Assembly: GCF_018327705.1 (NCBI RefSeq)
Contig: NZ_BNEM01000001.1
Location: forward strand, 992,001-1,056,000
Source of the DNA: Catellatospora sp. TT07R-123
GTDB lineage: Bacteria; Actinomycetota; Actinomycetes; Mycobacteriales; Micromonosporaceae
DNA: 64,000 nucleotides
Reading direction: 5' to 3'
Under the pieces are notes generated by a model, which had not been told where the DNA came from, made no database searches, and saw only the letters and a list, made by a program, of their open reading frames with translations. Below are positions 26,499 through 34,843 of this stretch, in pieces; within the stretch, counting starts at the first letter, position 1; each line of letters begins with the position of its first letter. Made by a program: the position numbers and the translations under genes.

Positions 26499-26521
26499 CC
26501 CCTCGCGGCAGGTGTCCACGA

Positions 26522-26568
26522 CGGACCCCGGGCAGTCGCGGCGCCAGCCGTGAACGGCCCGGGGTCCG
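26522..26568 (+). terminator. Hairpin with 12-bp stem
   Basis: Arms CGGACCCCGGGC and GCCCGGGGTCCG pair perfectly around a 23-base loop, starting 24 bp after the DUF948-like stop codon. Confidence 0.7.
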
Positions 26569-26642
26569 CGTCATAAATGTCGACGTTTAGCCGCCGTCCA
26601 CGCGGGAAGCCACCTCGCAACGACGGCTTCAAAGGAGTGACG

Positions 26643-27011
26643 ATGAGCGTGCTGGTGGAGGAGATCTCCATGGCTGACCTGGGCCGACTGCTCCAGGAGC
26701 GCTACGAGCAGGCGGCGGAGAACGTGCGCCTGGAGGCGCAGGTGAGATCGGAGCTGACCGCCGGGCAGTTCGGCCCCGGCGACGTCGCCGACGCCGGTTC
26801 GCTGGCCTCCGAGAGCGCGCAGCAGGAACTCGTCTCGGCGGCGCTACAGGAGCAGCTCGACCGGCTGGACGCCGCGCTGCGACGCTGGGAGGACGGCACC
26901 CTGGGCACCTGCGAGTCGTGCGACAGCCAGATCCCCGCCGGACGGCTCGAGATCATGCCCTGGGCCACCCACTGCGTCCCCTGCCAGCGCACGCAGAGCG
27001 GCAGGCACTGA
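26643..27011 (+). CDS. TraR/DksA-type zinc finger protein
   Basis: ATG 26643 is preceded by AAAGGAG; an in-frame ATG 66 bases upstream lacks a ribosome site. The 122-residue protein has a long N-terminal coiled-coil helix and a C-terminal C4 zinc finger, CESCDSQIPAGRLE then CVPCQ, as in DksA/TraR. In enterobacteria such proteins enter the secondary channel of RNA polymerase. Actinobacterial relatives are less well understood. The acidic coiled-coil tip (DD/DA type) cannot be assigned with confidence. Its position next to a sigma factor cluster suits a role in stress transcription. Confidence 0.88.
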   Translation: MSVLVEEISMADLGRLLQERYEQAAENVRLEAQVRSELTAGQFGPGDVADAGSLASESAQQELVSAALQEQLDRLDAALRRWEDGTLGTCESCDSQIPAGRLEIMPWATHCVPCQRTQSGRH

Positions 27012-27020
27012 ACCACCGGA

Positions 27021-27044
27021 GTCGGCGGGTTCTGCCGCGCCGAC
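27021..27044 (+). terminator. Weak hairpin after the DksA-like gene
   Basis: Arms GTCGGCG and CGCCGAC with a 10-base loop, 10 bp beyond the stop codon. Confidence 0.35.
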
Positions 27045-27163
27045 CGCACACGGCACGACGGCCGTCGGGAGCTCGGTGCCCCGGCGGCCGTTGCGTGCGC
27101 GGGCGGGATGCCGGCCTCGAAACCGAGTCGCGTGGCGGAACCGGCTCAGGCCATACTCCGCGG

Positions 27164-27700
27164 GTGGTGGTCATTCAGCGGATCCGAGTGGTGTGGGGGC
27201 CGCAGGAGCGGGGCGCGGCCCACGCCGACCTGCGCCGCGCCGTGCCCGGGGTCCTGCGCCTGCCCGAGTCGCTGCCGGACGACGCGGTGGTCGTCCACGA
27301 CGTGGTCGCACGCTCGGGCACCGGATACCGGCTGGACGAGCACGTCCTGTCCGGTGCCCGCGCGGCCGATGCGGTGTCCCTCGAACTCGGCACCGCCGAC
27401 GGCGGCGTCGCGGTGCGCACGGGCCGCCTCACGGCGGTGTACCCGTGGCAGCAGTACCAGCGGCGCCTGTTCACGGTGGCGGCCGGTGAGACGGCGCTCT
27501 ACCGGGCCAACTTCCGCTTCCGCGGGTGCATGTGCGCGGCGAACTCGTGGTACGAGGACTGGACGGTGCGGGTCGCCAACGCACCGGCGCACTCGGACCT
27601 GTTCATCGAGCGCAGCCCGCGCCACCTCGCCGATCACCGCGTCCACCTCTACGGCGGCCGGGGCCACGCGCGCAGTGCGGCGAAACGCTCGGCGGCCTGA
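27164..27700 (+). CDS. Hypothetical protein
   Basis: The frame is open much further upstream, but meaningful sequence appears to start at GTG 27164 or GTG 27167 (VVVIQRIRVVWGPQ); neither has a ribosome site. The 178-residue product looks like a compact alpha/beta or beta-rich soluble domain with the segment NFRFRGCMCAANSWYEDWTVRVAN, where a CMC pair could bind metal. No signal peptide or membrane helix. I do not recognise the family, and the neighbours give no clue. Confidence 0.6.
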   Translation: MVVIQRIRVVWGPQERGAAHADLRRAVPGVLRLPESLPDDAVVVHDVVARSGTGYRLDEHVLSGARAADAVSLELGTADGGVAVRTGRLTAVYPWQQYQRRLFTVAAGETALYRANFRFRGCMCAANSWYEDWTVRVANAPAHSDLFIERSPRHLADHRVHLYGGRGHARSAAKRSAA

Positions 27701-27819
27701 TCCCCGAGCGGCCGGGTCCCCATCCCACCCGACGGCGGCGGCCCGCCGACCTGTGCCGAAGCGCAGGGGGCGGGCCGTGGACGCAACCCGGGTGACGATC
27801 TTGGAGATCGTCTCCGCGG

Positions 27820-27966
27820 TCAGGGGACGGGTGGCAGCGGCGGGATGGGGAGCTCGGGGATCGGGGGCAGGCTCGGGTCGATCGGAAGCCCGCCGCTGGT
27901 CAGGATGGCGATGAGGCTGGCGAGCAGATCGTGGATGCTGCTCAGCAGTTGGGTGATGGCGTCCAT
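27820..27966 (-). CDS. Possible 48-residue proline-rich peptide
   Basis: A short frame from ATG 27966 encodes a hydrophobic amphipathic helix (DAITQLLSSIHDLLASLIAILT) followed by a proline-rich tail ending IPELPIPPLPPVP. The helix-plus-PPxP design is unlikely by chance, but the ribosome site is poor (GGAAGCGGG). It could be a small membrane-active or secreted-adhesion-like peptide. Confidence 0.4.
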   Translation of the reverse strand: MDAITQLLSSIHDLLASLIAILTSGGLPIDPSLPPIPELPIPPLPPVP

Positions 27967-28142
27967 GGGAGCACCCGCTTCCGTGCGTGGCCGGAGAGGA
28001 ACGGCCGGTTGAGACCATTGGACGACCGATATCCGACAAAAGGCAATAGTTGCCCCACTTCTGGCGGACACCCACATGCCGTACTGTTCGGACATCACTG
28101 CCGAGCCCGTGCAACCCGGGCAGGGCAGCGACTCAGCCCGGC

Positions 28143-29117
28143 TCAGTCCCCGGCGCGGTCCAGCAGCGTACGCACCTCGGCGGCCAGGGCGGTCGACGCC
28201 TCGATCTCGACCTTGCGGATCGAGACGCTCTCCACGTTGAAGCCGAACGGCATCCCCAGCCGACGGCAGAACGCGGCCAGCTCCCGCGCCGCCCCCAGGC
28301 AGTACTCGTAGGACTCGGCCAGCGGATCGGGGGCGTGCAGCAGCGCGTTCTCCAGCCAGCGCGGGATCCCGACGCCCAGCCACTTCAGGAACGACAGCGT
28401 CTTCAGCGAGCCGCACACCGACAGCGTGAACACGATCGGGCGCGGCGCCACCCCCTGCTCCCGGCAGGTGTGGAAGTAGTCCGAGACCAGGCTCTTGGTG
28501 GCGTCGACGTCGTACACGACCTGCGAGATGAAGAAGGTGCACCCCTGCGCCTGCTTGGCGGCCAGGCGCAGGTGCTCGTCGCGGCTGCGCACATACCGCT
28601 CGGTGATGGCGACCCCGCCCAGCAGCAGCTCGGGCCGGGTCTCGTGCCGCAACCGCTGAGCGCGCGGCAGGCTGGTGTGCACCGTCTTCTGGCTCGACGA
28701 GGCGCCCACGAAGACCGACATGACCTGCTCGGCGTCCGTTCCGCCGAGCCACGACCGCAGATCGGCCTCGGGATACTTGCCCACGCACCGGTAGACCACC
28801 ACCGGCTTGCGCCAGTCCGTCAGGTAACCGGCCTGGAATTCGGCCGGGTCCATCGTCGGCAGGTAGGGAAACGGGCGCTCGTCAGGGTTGCGGTCCTGCT
28901 CGTCGTCGATGTCGTACAGCACGAGCCCGTCGACGTCCAGCAGCGCCAGTCTGGCCGTGGTCACGGCGGCGATCTGGCGGATCTCGTCCGGGGTCGCGCT
29001 GCGGCGCGGCGGGGTGATGCCGAACAGCAGGATGCCGCTGTGCGCCTCGGTGAGCAGGGTCCGCAGCGGCGGCCGGACGGCGTCTTCGGCTGCGGCTGTC
29101 GTGGTCTGCTCGGGCAC
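28143..29117 (-). CDS. Methylenetetrahydrofolate reductase-like protein
   Basis: A 324-residue protein of the size of MetF. It has features of the FAD-linked TIM barrel: GILLFGITPPRR near residue 28, LVLYDIDDEQDR near 66, and QGCTFFISQVVYDVDA near 190, where MetF enzymes have a QxFF segment for folate or NADH. The usual MetF N-terminal EFFPP motif is replaced by FGITPP, and the Asp/Glu at the active site cannot be assigned, so this is a divergent paralogue. It may act in one-carbon metabolism or on another folate-like substrate. It is monocistronic, facing the GIY-YIG gene in the same direction 50 bp away. Confidence 0.72.
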   Translation of the reverse strand: MPEQTTTAAAEDAVRPPLRTLLTEAHSGILLFGITPPRRSATPDEIRQIAAVTTARLALLDVDGLVLYDIDDEQDRNPDERPFPYLPTMDPAEFQAGYLTDWRKPVVVYRCVGKYPEADLRSWLGGTDAEQVMSVFVGASSSQKTVHTSLPRAQRLRHETRPELLLGGVAITERYVRSRDEHLRLAAKQAQGCTFFISQVVYDVDATKSLVSDYFHTCREQGVAPRPIVFTLSVCGSLKTLSFLKWLGVGIPRWLENALLHAPDPLAESYEYCLGAARELAAFCRRLGMPFGFNVESVSIRKVEIEASTALAAEVRTLLDRAGD

Positions 29118-29169
29118 GGTCCGACCTTAACGCGCGGCCCGTCCCGCGCCGCGGCGGTCGAGGGCCGTC

Positions 29170-29757
29170 TCACATAGTTGGCGCCGGACCTGGTCGCGGT
29201 CCCGCGCTGGCGGCGTACGCGGCCCGGGCGTTCTTCACGACGGTGCGGTGTTCACCTGGGGCGGCGCCGTCGATGTTCAGCGGCGGCGCCAGCGCGGCGA
29301 TCAGGCTGAACTCGTACTCGCGCGGGTTGTCGCAGGTCCACCAGGTCAGGCGCAGGTTGTCGCCCATCCAGGTGGTCAGCCGCTGCTCGTCGGCGGGGAC
29401 GAGCACGACGCGGTCGGTCCAGACGGTCCGGTATCCGTGCACCGGCAGCAGCAGGCCGGCCAGCGTCCGCCGCAGCGTGGAACTGCCCGACCGCGCCAGG
29501 TGGTTGCCCACGATCCGGGTGCGCAGGCTGGTGGCGATGCCGAGGTAGAGCAGGCGGTGGCCGGGGTCGGCGGTATTGGCGGATCCGGACAGCTCCGGCA
29601 GGACGCTCGGCGGTGCCCACCAGGCGTACAGGCCGCCGGAACGCGGCAGTCCGGCGGCGGCCGCCGCCAGAGCCACCGGCGCGACGTTGAGTCCGCCGAC
29701 CACCTGCCGCAGTTCGGCCGACTCCGGTCCACGCGGCGTCCGCTCGGCAGCTGTCAC
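29170..29757 (-). CDS. GIY-YIG-like nuclease family protein
   Basis: A 195-residue protein with a GIY-YIG-like core: GLYAWW (about 42-47) and LLYLGIA (about 71-77) form the two strands of the motif. An Arg in the first helix follows (SLRTRIVGNHL), and a Glu in PREYEFSLIAALAPPLN corresponds to the metal-binding Glu, followed by the conserved Pro-Leu-Asn. GIY-YIG enzymes make single cuts in DNA, and this stand-alone version could act in repair or phage defence. The substrate is unknown. Confidence 0.75.
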   Translation of the reverse strand: MTAAERTPRGPESAELRQVVGGLNVAPVALAAAAAGLPRSGGLYAWWAPPSVLPELSGSANTADPGHRLLYLGIATSLRTRIVGNHLARSGSSTLRRTLAGLLLPVHGYRTVWTDRVVLVPADEQRLTTWMGDNLRLTWWTCDNPREYEFSLIAALAPPLNIDGAAPGEHRTVVKNARAAYAASAGPRPGPAPTM

Positions 29758-29863
29758 AGCTGCATTATGGCGAACGACCCCATTGCTCGACTGCTACAGA
29801 TTGACACCGCGGACCATAGTGGAGGCTCTCCGCGCCCGGGAAGCTGCCCAGAGAGGGATATCG

Positions 29864-30607
29864 ATGGCCCAGGAGTCCACCCGCGGCGCGTCCGCCGAGG
29901 ACCCGGCCGACGGCACGGTCGCCGAGGTCGGCGATCCGGTCGGCGCCACGGCGGCACCGGCTCAGCAGCCGCCGCGAGCTCCGCGACCCGCACCGGTCCG
30001 GCGGCGGCGTTCGCGATCAGGGCCGTGGGACGCGGTCGCCGGGATCTCCGCCGCCGCCGGGGTTGTCGTCGCCCTGGTGCTCGGCCTGCCCAGCCTGCTG
30101 CGCCGCGACGATCAACCGCCGCGCCAGCCCGCGGCCGCGGCTACGACCGGGGCCGCCTCGCCGTCGGTCCGGCCGCCGACCATCGCGGTGCTCTCCCCCG
30201 CGTCCGGCGCCGGCGTCGCCGTGACGTGTGTGCGGGACGCCTGTGCCGTCGAGGTCCGGGGGCGCTACGACGGATCCGGCCGGTCGCTGCACCCGTACGT
30301 GCTCATCGCCCACGAGTGCTGCCTCGGCAGCACCCTCGTGTACTACGTCCAGTGGGACTCCACCAAGGAGGTCTCCGCCGGAGACTGGGTGTCGCGAGCG
30401 TATGTCGCCAAGCCGCGCACCGGCACCACGTTCCAGGTGAAAGCGGTCCTGACCACGGACGCCGTCCGGCCGTCCGCATCCGGCGGCGAGCTGATGACCT
30501 GGTCGGACTCCATGGCAGCCGAGTTCGGAGCGGTGGCGGAGTCCGACGTGGTGACCGTGACGGTGGCTGCCGTCGTGGAGGCGACGGCGTTCTGCGACTG
30601 CCCGTGA
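29864..30607 (+). CDS. Single-pass membrane protein with extracytoplasmic domain
   Basis: ATG 29864 follows GAGAGGG; the frame upstream is only antisense to the GIY-YIG gene. The 247-residue product has a cytoplasmic Ala/Pro-rich start ending in a basic run (PVRRRRSRSG, about 45-54), a transmembrane helix (about 60-78), a disordered linker and a domain of about 130 residues with cysteines in VTCVRDACAVEV and HECCLGST, which looks beta-rich. I cannot name the domain. It ends at a terminator shared with the RICIN gene. Confidence 0.68.
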   Translation: MAQESTRGASAEDPADGTVAEVGDPVGATAAPAQQPPRAPRPAPVRRRRSRSGPWDAVAGISAAAGVVVALVLGLPSLLRRDDQPPRQPAAAATTGAASPSVRPPTIAVLSPASGAGVAVTCVRDACAVEVRGRYDGSGRSLHPYVLIAHECCLGSTLVYYVQWDSTKEVSAGDWVSRAYVAKPRTGTTFQVKAVLTTDAVRPSASGGELMTWSDSMAAEFGAVAESDVVTVTVAAVVEATAFCDCP

Positions 30608-30646
30608 CGGTCGGCGGACGATCTGCTCCCGGGCCCGGCATGCCGA

Positions 30647-30682
30647 GCGGCCCGCCCCGGGCGAAGTCCAGGGGCGGGCCGC
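30647..30682. terminator. 12-bp hairpin between convergent genes
   Basis: Arms GCGGCCCGCCCC and GGGGCGGGCCGC pair perfectly with a 12-base loop between two converging genes. Confidence 0.8.
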
Positions 30683-30691
30683 CGAGCAGCA

Positions 30692-31681
30692 TCAGAGGGT
30701 GTCTTCGACCTTGATGTAACCGCGCTGGATCACGAACCGCTGGTTGGTGTGGTTCATGCACTGCCAGAGGCGGGCGTTGTCACCGTTGTTGCGGGTGTTG
30801 CCGATGTCCAGGCACATCTCGGCACTGCTGCCGATGGTGTCCTTCAGGACGAGGTAGCCGTTGCGCACCACCCACTGCTGGTTGGTGTTGCCGGCCGTGC
30901 AGCGCCAGATGAAGACGTTGGCGCCGTTGTTGCGGGCCGCCGCGTCCATGCACATCTCGGCGCCGGTGCCGACGGTGTCGGCGACCTTGATCCGCCCGCC
31001 CTCGATCTCGAAGCGCTGGTTGGTGTGGTTGAGGCACTGCCAGATGCGGACGTTGTCGCCGTTGTTGCGGGAGTTGCCCACGTCCAGGCACATGCCGGCA
31101 CGGGCGGCCGGGGGCGCGGGGGTGGCGACGGTCAGCGTGCCGTCGCTGATCGTGTGGGTGTTGCGGGTGTTGATGTCGTTGTAGGTCAGGGTGGCGGTCC
31201 CCCGCGGGCTCAGCGTGGTGCCGGACGGCGCGTTGGGGCTGACCGTGACCATCGGCGCGAAGCGGAAGAACGTCCCGCTCGGCCAGTTGCTGTACCCGCC
31301 GCTGATGCTGAACGCCTCGCAGGTCAGCGTGGTGGCGTTGTTGCTGAGGGCGCAGTTGCGCAGGCTCAGGTTGTTGGAGATCCAGTCGGTGCCGTTGGCG
31401 CTGTACTGCCCCGGCATCGTGGACTGCGGCGCGAAGGTGGTGTTGCCCGGCGCCGTGAACTGGACCGACGTGCCCGACGCGGGGAACAGGCCCTCGCCGC
31501 CGGTGTTCTGGTAGGTGAACCGGACCGGGCCGGTGTCGCCGGGCGCGATGACCGCGGTGGTCGGCACGTCCTGACCGACGAACGGCACCGCGGCCGCCGG
31601 GCTGGCCCAGAGGGCCGTGAGGGCGAGCGCGGTGCCGACGCCGACGGCGGTCCGGCCGAGATGCAGACGCAAAGAGCGCAT
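30692..31681 (-). CDS. Secreted RICIN-domain protein with N-terminal beta domain
   Basis: ATG 31681 is followed by a signal peptide (GVGTALALTALWASPAAA). The 329-residue protein has an N-terminal beta-sandwich of about 150 residues (PGDTGPVRFTYQNTGGEG, like bacterial surface or WxL-type domains). A beta-trefoil RICIN-like domain follows from about 195 with three clear repeats of about 42-45 residues: MCLDVGNSRNNGDNVRIWQC, MCMDAAARNNGANVFIWRC and MCLDIGNTRNNGDNARLWQC. The QxW motif is QRF/QQW. It probably binds extracellular polysaccharide; no catalytic module is present. Confidence 0.85.
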   Translation of the reverse strand: MRSLRLHLGRTAVGVGTALALTALWASPAAAVPFVGQDVPTTAVIAPGDTGPVRFTYQNTGGEGLFPASGTSVQFTAPGNTTFAPQSTMPGQYSANGTDWISNNLSLRNCALSNNATTLTCEAFSISGGYSNWPSGTFFRFAPMVTVSPNAPSGTTLSPRGTATLTYNDINTRNTHTISDGTLTVATPAPPAARAGMCLDVGNSRNNGDNVRIWQCLNHTNQRFEIEGGRIKVADTVGTGAEMCMDAAARNNGANVFIWRCTAGNTNQQWVVRNGYLVLKDTIGSSAEMCLDIGNTRNNGDNARLWQCMNHTNQRFVIQRGYIKVEDTL

Positions 31682-31863
31682 AACGAGCTTTCTTGTCGGA
31701 GGTTTCGTGATGACAGGTGCGCGCACACCGGCTCCGAGAGCCAGTCATCAAGATCCCAGGCCGCTGACCTGCGATTATGTAGATCACGACCGTGTCCAGG
31801 CGGTTCACCCGATCGAGTGAGTGCCGCGTCGGGACCGTCGGGGTCCGCGCCTATGATGCGGCG

Positions 31864-32367
31864 GTGCCGAGCAAGAGCTTCTATGAGCTGACCTTCGGGG
31901 TGAGCCCGGGCGGCGCCCGCAAGTGCACCCACTACCTGCGCGGCAGCCTCGACGAGATCAGGTCCGACCTCGGCGCCGAGCTCGCCGAGGAGCTGAACCT
32001 CTACCTGCTGTGCTGGTACGGCGCCGAGCTGTCGATACAGGTGTATCAGGACGGTGAGCTGGAGCGGTCGGTCGACTTGCACCCGTTCGTCACCATCGAG
32101 GTCGACGGCTACCCGGCCATCACCTTCACCGGCCCGCACCAGCCGGTCGGCTACGACTTCGAGGCCGACGACGACGCCGAGGACGAGGAGGAGACCCTCT
32201 CCCATCGCATGTTCTGCGGCGAGCTCGGCGACGCGGTCAGCGTCACGGTCGCCTGGGACCGCATCGACGTGCCGCCGCTGACCGGTGTGCCGCTGACCGC
32301 CGACGACGTGTTCGACGCGGCCGACCAGCGGGGTTACCCGTACGGCTACTCCGACTGCGAGATCTGA
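31864..32367 (+). CDS. Hypothetical acidic protein
   Basis: GTG 31864 is the best start in the frame, though without a clear ribosome site. The 167-residue protein is strongly acidic, with a run FEADDDAEDEEE near 97-108. It has no signal peptide, no membrane helix and no motif I recognise. It lies divergently from the RICIN gene and converges on the SDR gene, with 29 bp between. Its size and acidity recall immunity proteins, but no toxin gene is next to it. Confidence 0.65.
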   Translation: MPSKSFYELTFGVSPGGARKCTHYLRGSLDEIRSDLGAELAEELNLYLLCWYGAELSIQVYQDGELERSVDLHPFVTIEVDGYPAITFTGPHQPVGYDFEADDDAEDEEETLSHRMFCGELGDAVSVTVAWDRIDVPPLTGVPLTADDVFDAADQRGYPYGYSDCEI

Positions 32368-32396
32368 GCACGGACCGGTCTGCGGGGCCGGCGGGC

Positions 32397-33155
32397 TCAG
32401 GCGGCGATGACCGCGACGGTGGTGCGGCCGCCGTCGACGTCGAGCACGGTGCCGTGCACGAACGCGGCCTCGTCTGAGGCCAGGTAGACGGCGGCGTACG
32501 CGATGGATTCGGGGCGGCCGCTGGCGGCGGCCGGGGTGCCGCGCATCATCGCCTCGGCGAGGTCGTCGGCCGACTCGGGTCGGACCACGCCGGGTGAGAT
32601 GGCGTTGACGCGTACGCCCCTGGGACCGTATTCGGCGGCCCAGGCGCGGGTCAGCGTCTCCATGGCGCCCTTGGTGGAGCTGTAGAGGGCGCTGACGGGG
32701 ATGCCGAGCCGGGCGATCCAGGAGCCGAGGTTGACGACGGCGCCGCCGCCGCGTTCGGCCATGCGCGGGGCGATCGCGGCGGTGAGGAAGAACGGCGCTT
32801 TGACGTTGACGGCGTACATCTGGTCGAACATGTCGTCGGTGACGGTCTCGGTGGTGGACGCGGGATAGATCCCGGCGTTGTTGACGAGCACGTCGATGTG
32901 CCCGCCCAGGGCGCGGGCAGCGTCGTCTGCCAGCGCCCGCGAGGCGGCCTGGGAGCCGTCGAGGTCGGCGGTGACGAAGACGGCCGTGCCGCCCGCCGCG
33001 CGGATCTGCGCGACGACGGCGTCGCCGCGCTGCCTGTCGCGGCCCGAGACGGCGACGCGTGCGCCCTCGGCGGCGAACTCCAGCGCGATGGAGCGGCCGA
33101 TGTTGCTGGTGGATCCGGTTATCAGGGCCGTCTTTCCGGCCAGGCGAGTGCCCAT
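32397..33155 (-). CDS. Short-chain dehydrogenase/reductase
   Basis: A 252-residue classical SDR: nucleotide motif TGSTSNIG (about 13-20), NNAG (about 90-93), the Ser region NLGSW, the catalytic YSSTK (Tyr about 160) and the C-terminal GTVLDVDGG that closes the active site. Arg in SGRD after strand 2 favours NADP. The substrate is unknown. It is divergent from a TetR gene with two palindromes between them, so it is very likely that regulator's target and may detoxify the inducing compound. Confidence 0.93.
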   Translation of the reverse strand: MGTRLAGKTALITGSTSNIGRSIALEFAAEGARVAVSGRDRQRGDAVVAQIRAAGGTAVFVTADLDGSQAASRALADDAARALGGHIDVLVNNAGIYPASTTETVTDDMFDQMYAVNVKAPFFLTAAIAPRMAERGGGAVVNLGSWIARLGIPVSALYSSTKGAMETLTRAWAAEYGPRGVRVNAISPGVVRPESADDLAEAMMRGTPAAASGRPESIAYAAVYLASDEAAFVHGTVLDVDGGRTTVAVIAA

Positions 33156-33196
33156 GGTCGACCTTCCTGTGGAGCTGGTCCGCGTCGGCCCAGGAA

Positions 33197-33212
33197 TGGA
33201 CCGCTCAGTCCA
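33197..33212. promoter_or_regulatory. Operator 1, TGGAC-N6-GTCCA
   Basis: A perfect palindrome, 42 bp before the SDR start, in the divergent promoter region. Its twin lies 32 bp away. Confidence 0.8.
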
Positions 33213-33228
33213 GACGCTAGCACAAGAA

Positions 33229-33244
33229 TGGACCAGTCAGTCCA
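33229..33244. promoter_or_regulatory. Operator 2, TGGAC-N6-GTCCA
   Basis: A second copy with the same arms (spacer CAGTCA against CGCTCA) ends 19 bp before the TetR start codon. The two centres are 32 bp apart, three helical turns, as expected for two dimers on one DNA face. Confidence 0.8.
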
Positions 33245-33263
33245 GTTGCGCTAACCTGGGCAG

Positions 33264-33905
33264 GTGACCACCGCCACCACCGTCAAGCTGACCGCCAAGG
33301 GCGCCGCCACCCGCACCCGGATCGTCGCGGCGGCCGCCGACCTCGTGCTGACCCGCGGCGTCGGCGGCACCAGCCTCGACGACGTCCGCGCGGGCACGCT
33401 GACCAGCAAGAGCCAGCTGTTCCACTACTTCCCCGGCGGCAAGCGCGAGCTCGTCCTCGCCATCGCCGCGCTGCAGGCCGACCGGGTCCTGGCCGCACAG
33501 CAGCCATACCTGGAGACGCTCGACACCTGGGCGGCGTGGGACGGCTGGCGCGACGCGCTGCTCGCGCACTACGCGGCGCAGTCGCACCGGGGCTGCCCGA
33601 TCGGCACCCTGGTCAGCGAGCTGACCGGCACCGACGCGACCGCCGCCGCCGAGGTGGCCGCACACATGGACCGCTGGCGGGCACACCTGGCCGCAGGCCT
33701 GCACCGCATGCACGAGCGCGGACTGCTGCGCCCCGACGCCGACCCGGACCGGCTCGCCCTGGGCGTGTTCGCCTGCGTGCAGGGCGGGCTGCTGCTCAAC
33801 CAGGCCGCGCAGTCGATCGAGCCGCTGGCCGCCGCCCTCGACGCGGCGCTGGCCGCCCTGCACGCCGCCGCCGGCCGCGATCCAGGCGACCGCCCGCGCC
33901 GCTGA
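33264..33905 (+). CDS. TetR/AcrR family repressor
   Basis: GTG 33264 starts a 213-residue regulator. The N-terminal HTH covers about 15-62 (TRTRIVAAAADLVLTRGVGG, then SKSQLFHYFPGGK). The C-terminal ligand domain is all-helical, with LAVGVFACVQGGLLL-like packing near 175-190. The two TGGAC-N6-GTCCA palindromes between this gene and the SDR are almost certainly its operators, so it should repress both genes. The ligand is unknown. Confidence 0.93.
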   Translation: MTTATTVKLTAKGAATRTRIVAAAADLVLTRGVGGTSLDDVRAGTLTSKSQLFHYFPGGKRELVLAIAALQADRVLAAQQPYLETLDTWAAWDGWRDALLAHYAAQSHRGCPIGTLVSELTGTDATAAAEVAAHMDRWRAHLAAGLHRMHERGLLRPDADPDRLALGVFACVQGGLLLNQAAQSIEPLAAALDAALAALHAAAGRDPGDRPRR

Positions 33906-33953
33906 TCAGTATGCTCGTGGAGTTATGCGACTGAGGTCAGACAGGCGGCACCG

Positions 33954-34736
33954 GTGACGGCCGCCGGCACCCCGCGCGGCTACGGGCTCAACGTGACCCG
34001 GCCGCAGGGGGCGACCACGGGCGATCCCGACTTCGCGAAAGCTTACGAGCTGGTCTTCGCCGACTCCGTCGGCAAGAACTACCCGACCGAGGCGTACGAC
34101 ATCGCCGACCTGGTCCACCGGCGCCACCCCGGCGCCACCAGCCTGCTGGACGTCGCCTGCGGCAGCGGGCTGCACCTGTCGTACCTGCGGAGGATCTTCG
34201 ACCATGTCGAGGGGCTGGAGATCTCCGACGCGATGCGGCAGGCGGCCGTCGACCGGCTGCCGGGCGTCGCCGTGCACGCAGGCGACATGCGCGACTTCCG
34301 GCTCGGCCGGACGTTCAGCGCCGTCACCTGCCTGTTCTCCGCCATCGGCTACACGCAGTCGGTCGAGGAACTGCGCCAGGCCGTCGGCTGCCTGGCCGCG
34401 CACCTGGAACCGGGCGGGGTGCTGGTGCTCGAACCCTGGTACACCCCGCAGCAGTGGCGTCCCGGGACCGTGCACACGGCCACACACCGCGACCGGGACC
34501 GGCACGTCGCCGTCATGTGCTACTCGGACCAGACCGGCACGTCCTCGGTCATGACCATGCACTACCTGCTCGGCGAGCCCGGCAGCGGCGTGCGGTCCTG
34601 GACCGAGGAGCACGTCATGACCCTGTTCACCGACGAGCAGTATCGCGAGGCGATCGAGCTGGCCGGACTCGGCGGCATCGAGTGGCTGCCCGGCTGGCAC
34701 GACGAGCGCCCCCGCATCGTCGCGATCAAGCGGTAG
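33954..34736 (+). CDS. SAM-dependent methyltransferase, DesVI/TylM1-like
   Basis: GTG 33954 starts a 260-residue class I methyltransferase. SAM-binding motif I is LLDVACGSGLHL (about 63-74), the acidic end of strand 2 is GLEIS, and motif II is GDMRDF followed by FSAVTCLFSAIGY. The order and the segment EPGGVLVLEPWYTPQQW closely match the N,N-dimethyltransferases DesVI and TylM1, which methylate TDP-amino sugars of macrolides. No other deoxysugar gene is present, so the real substrate may differ. It follows the TetR gene by 48 bp. Confidence 0.82.
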   Translation: MTAAGTPRGYGLNVTRPQGATTGDPDFAKAYELVFADSVGKNYPTEAYDIADLVHRRHPGATSLLDVACGSGLHLSYLRRIFDHVEGLEISDAMRQAAVDRLPGVAVHAGDMRDFRLGRTFSAVTCLFSAIGYTQSVEELRQAVGCLAAHLEPGGVLVLEPWYTPQQWRPGTVHTATHRDRDRHVAVMCYSDQTGTSSVMTMHYLLGEPGSGVRSWTEEHVMTLFTDEQYREAIELAGLGGIEWLPGWHDERPRIVAIKR

Positions 34737-34762
34737 GCGCGCCGTGGCCGGGCCGATGCGTC

Positions 34763-34793
34763 GCGGGGGCAGGCCTGCCGGACCTGCCCCCGC
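34763..34793. terminator. 11-bp hairpin between convergent genes
   Basis: Arms GCGGGGGCAGG and CCTGCCCCCGC pair perfectly around a 9-base loop between the methyltransferase and the propeller gene. Confidence 0.8.
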
Positions 34794-34843
34794 TGGTCAC
34801 CGGGCCCGGGGCGGCCGGGCGCGGCGACGGAGGACCGCCCCGG

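Noticed and set aside
33954-34736. Part of a macrolide sugar biosynthesis cluster
   Set aside because: The methyltransferase looks like DesVI, but no other deoxysugar or polyketide gene is present.
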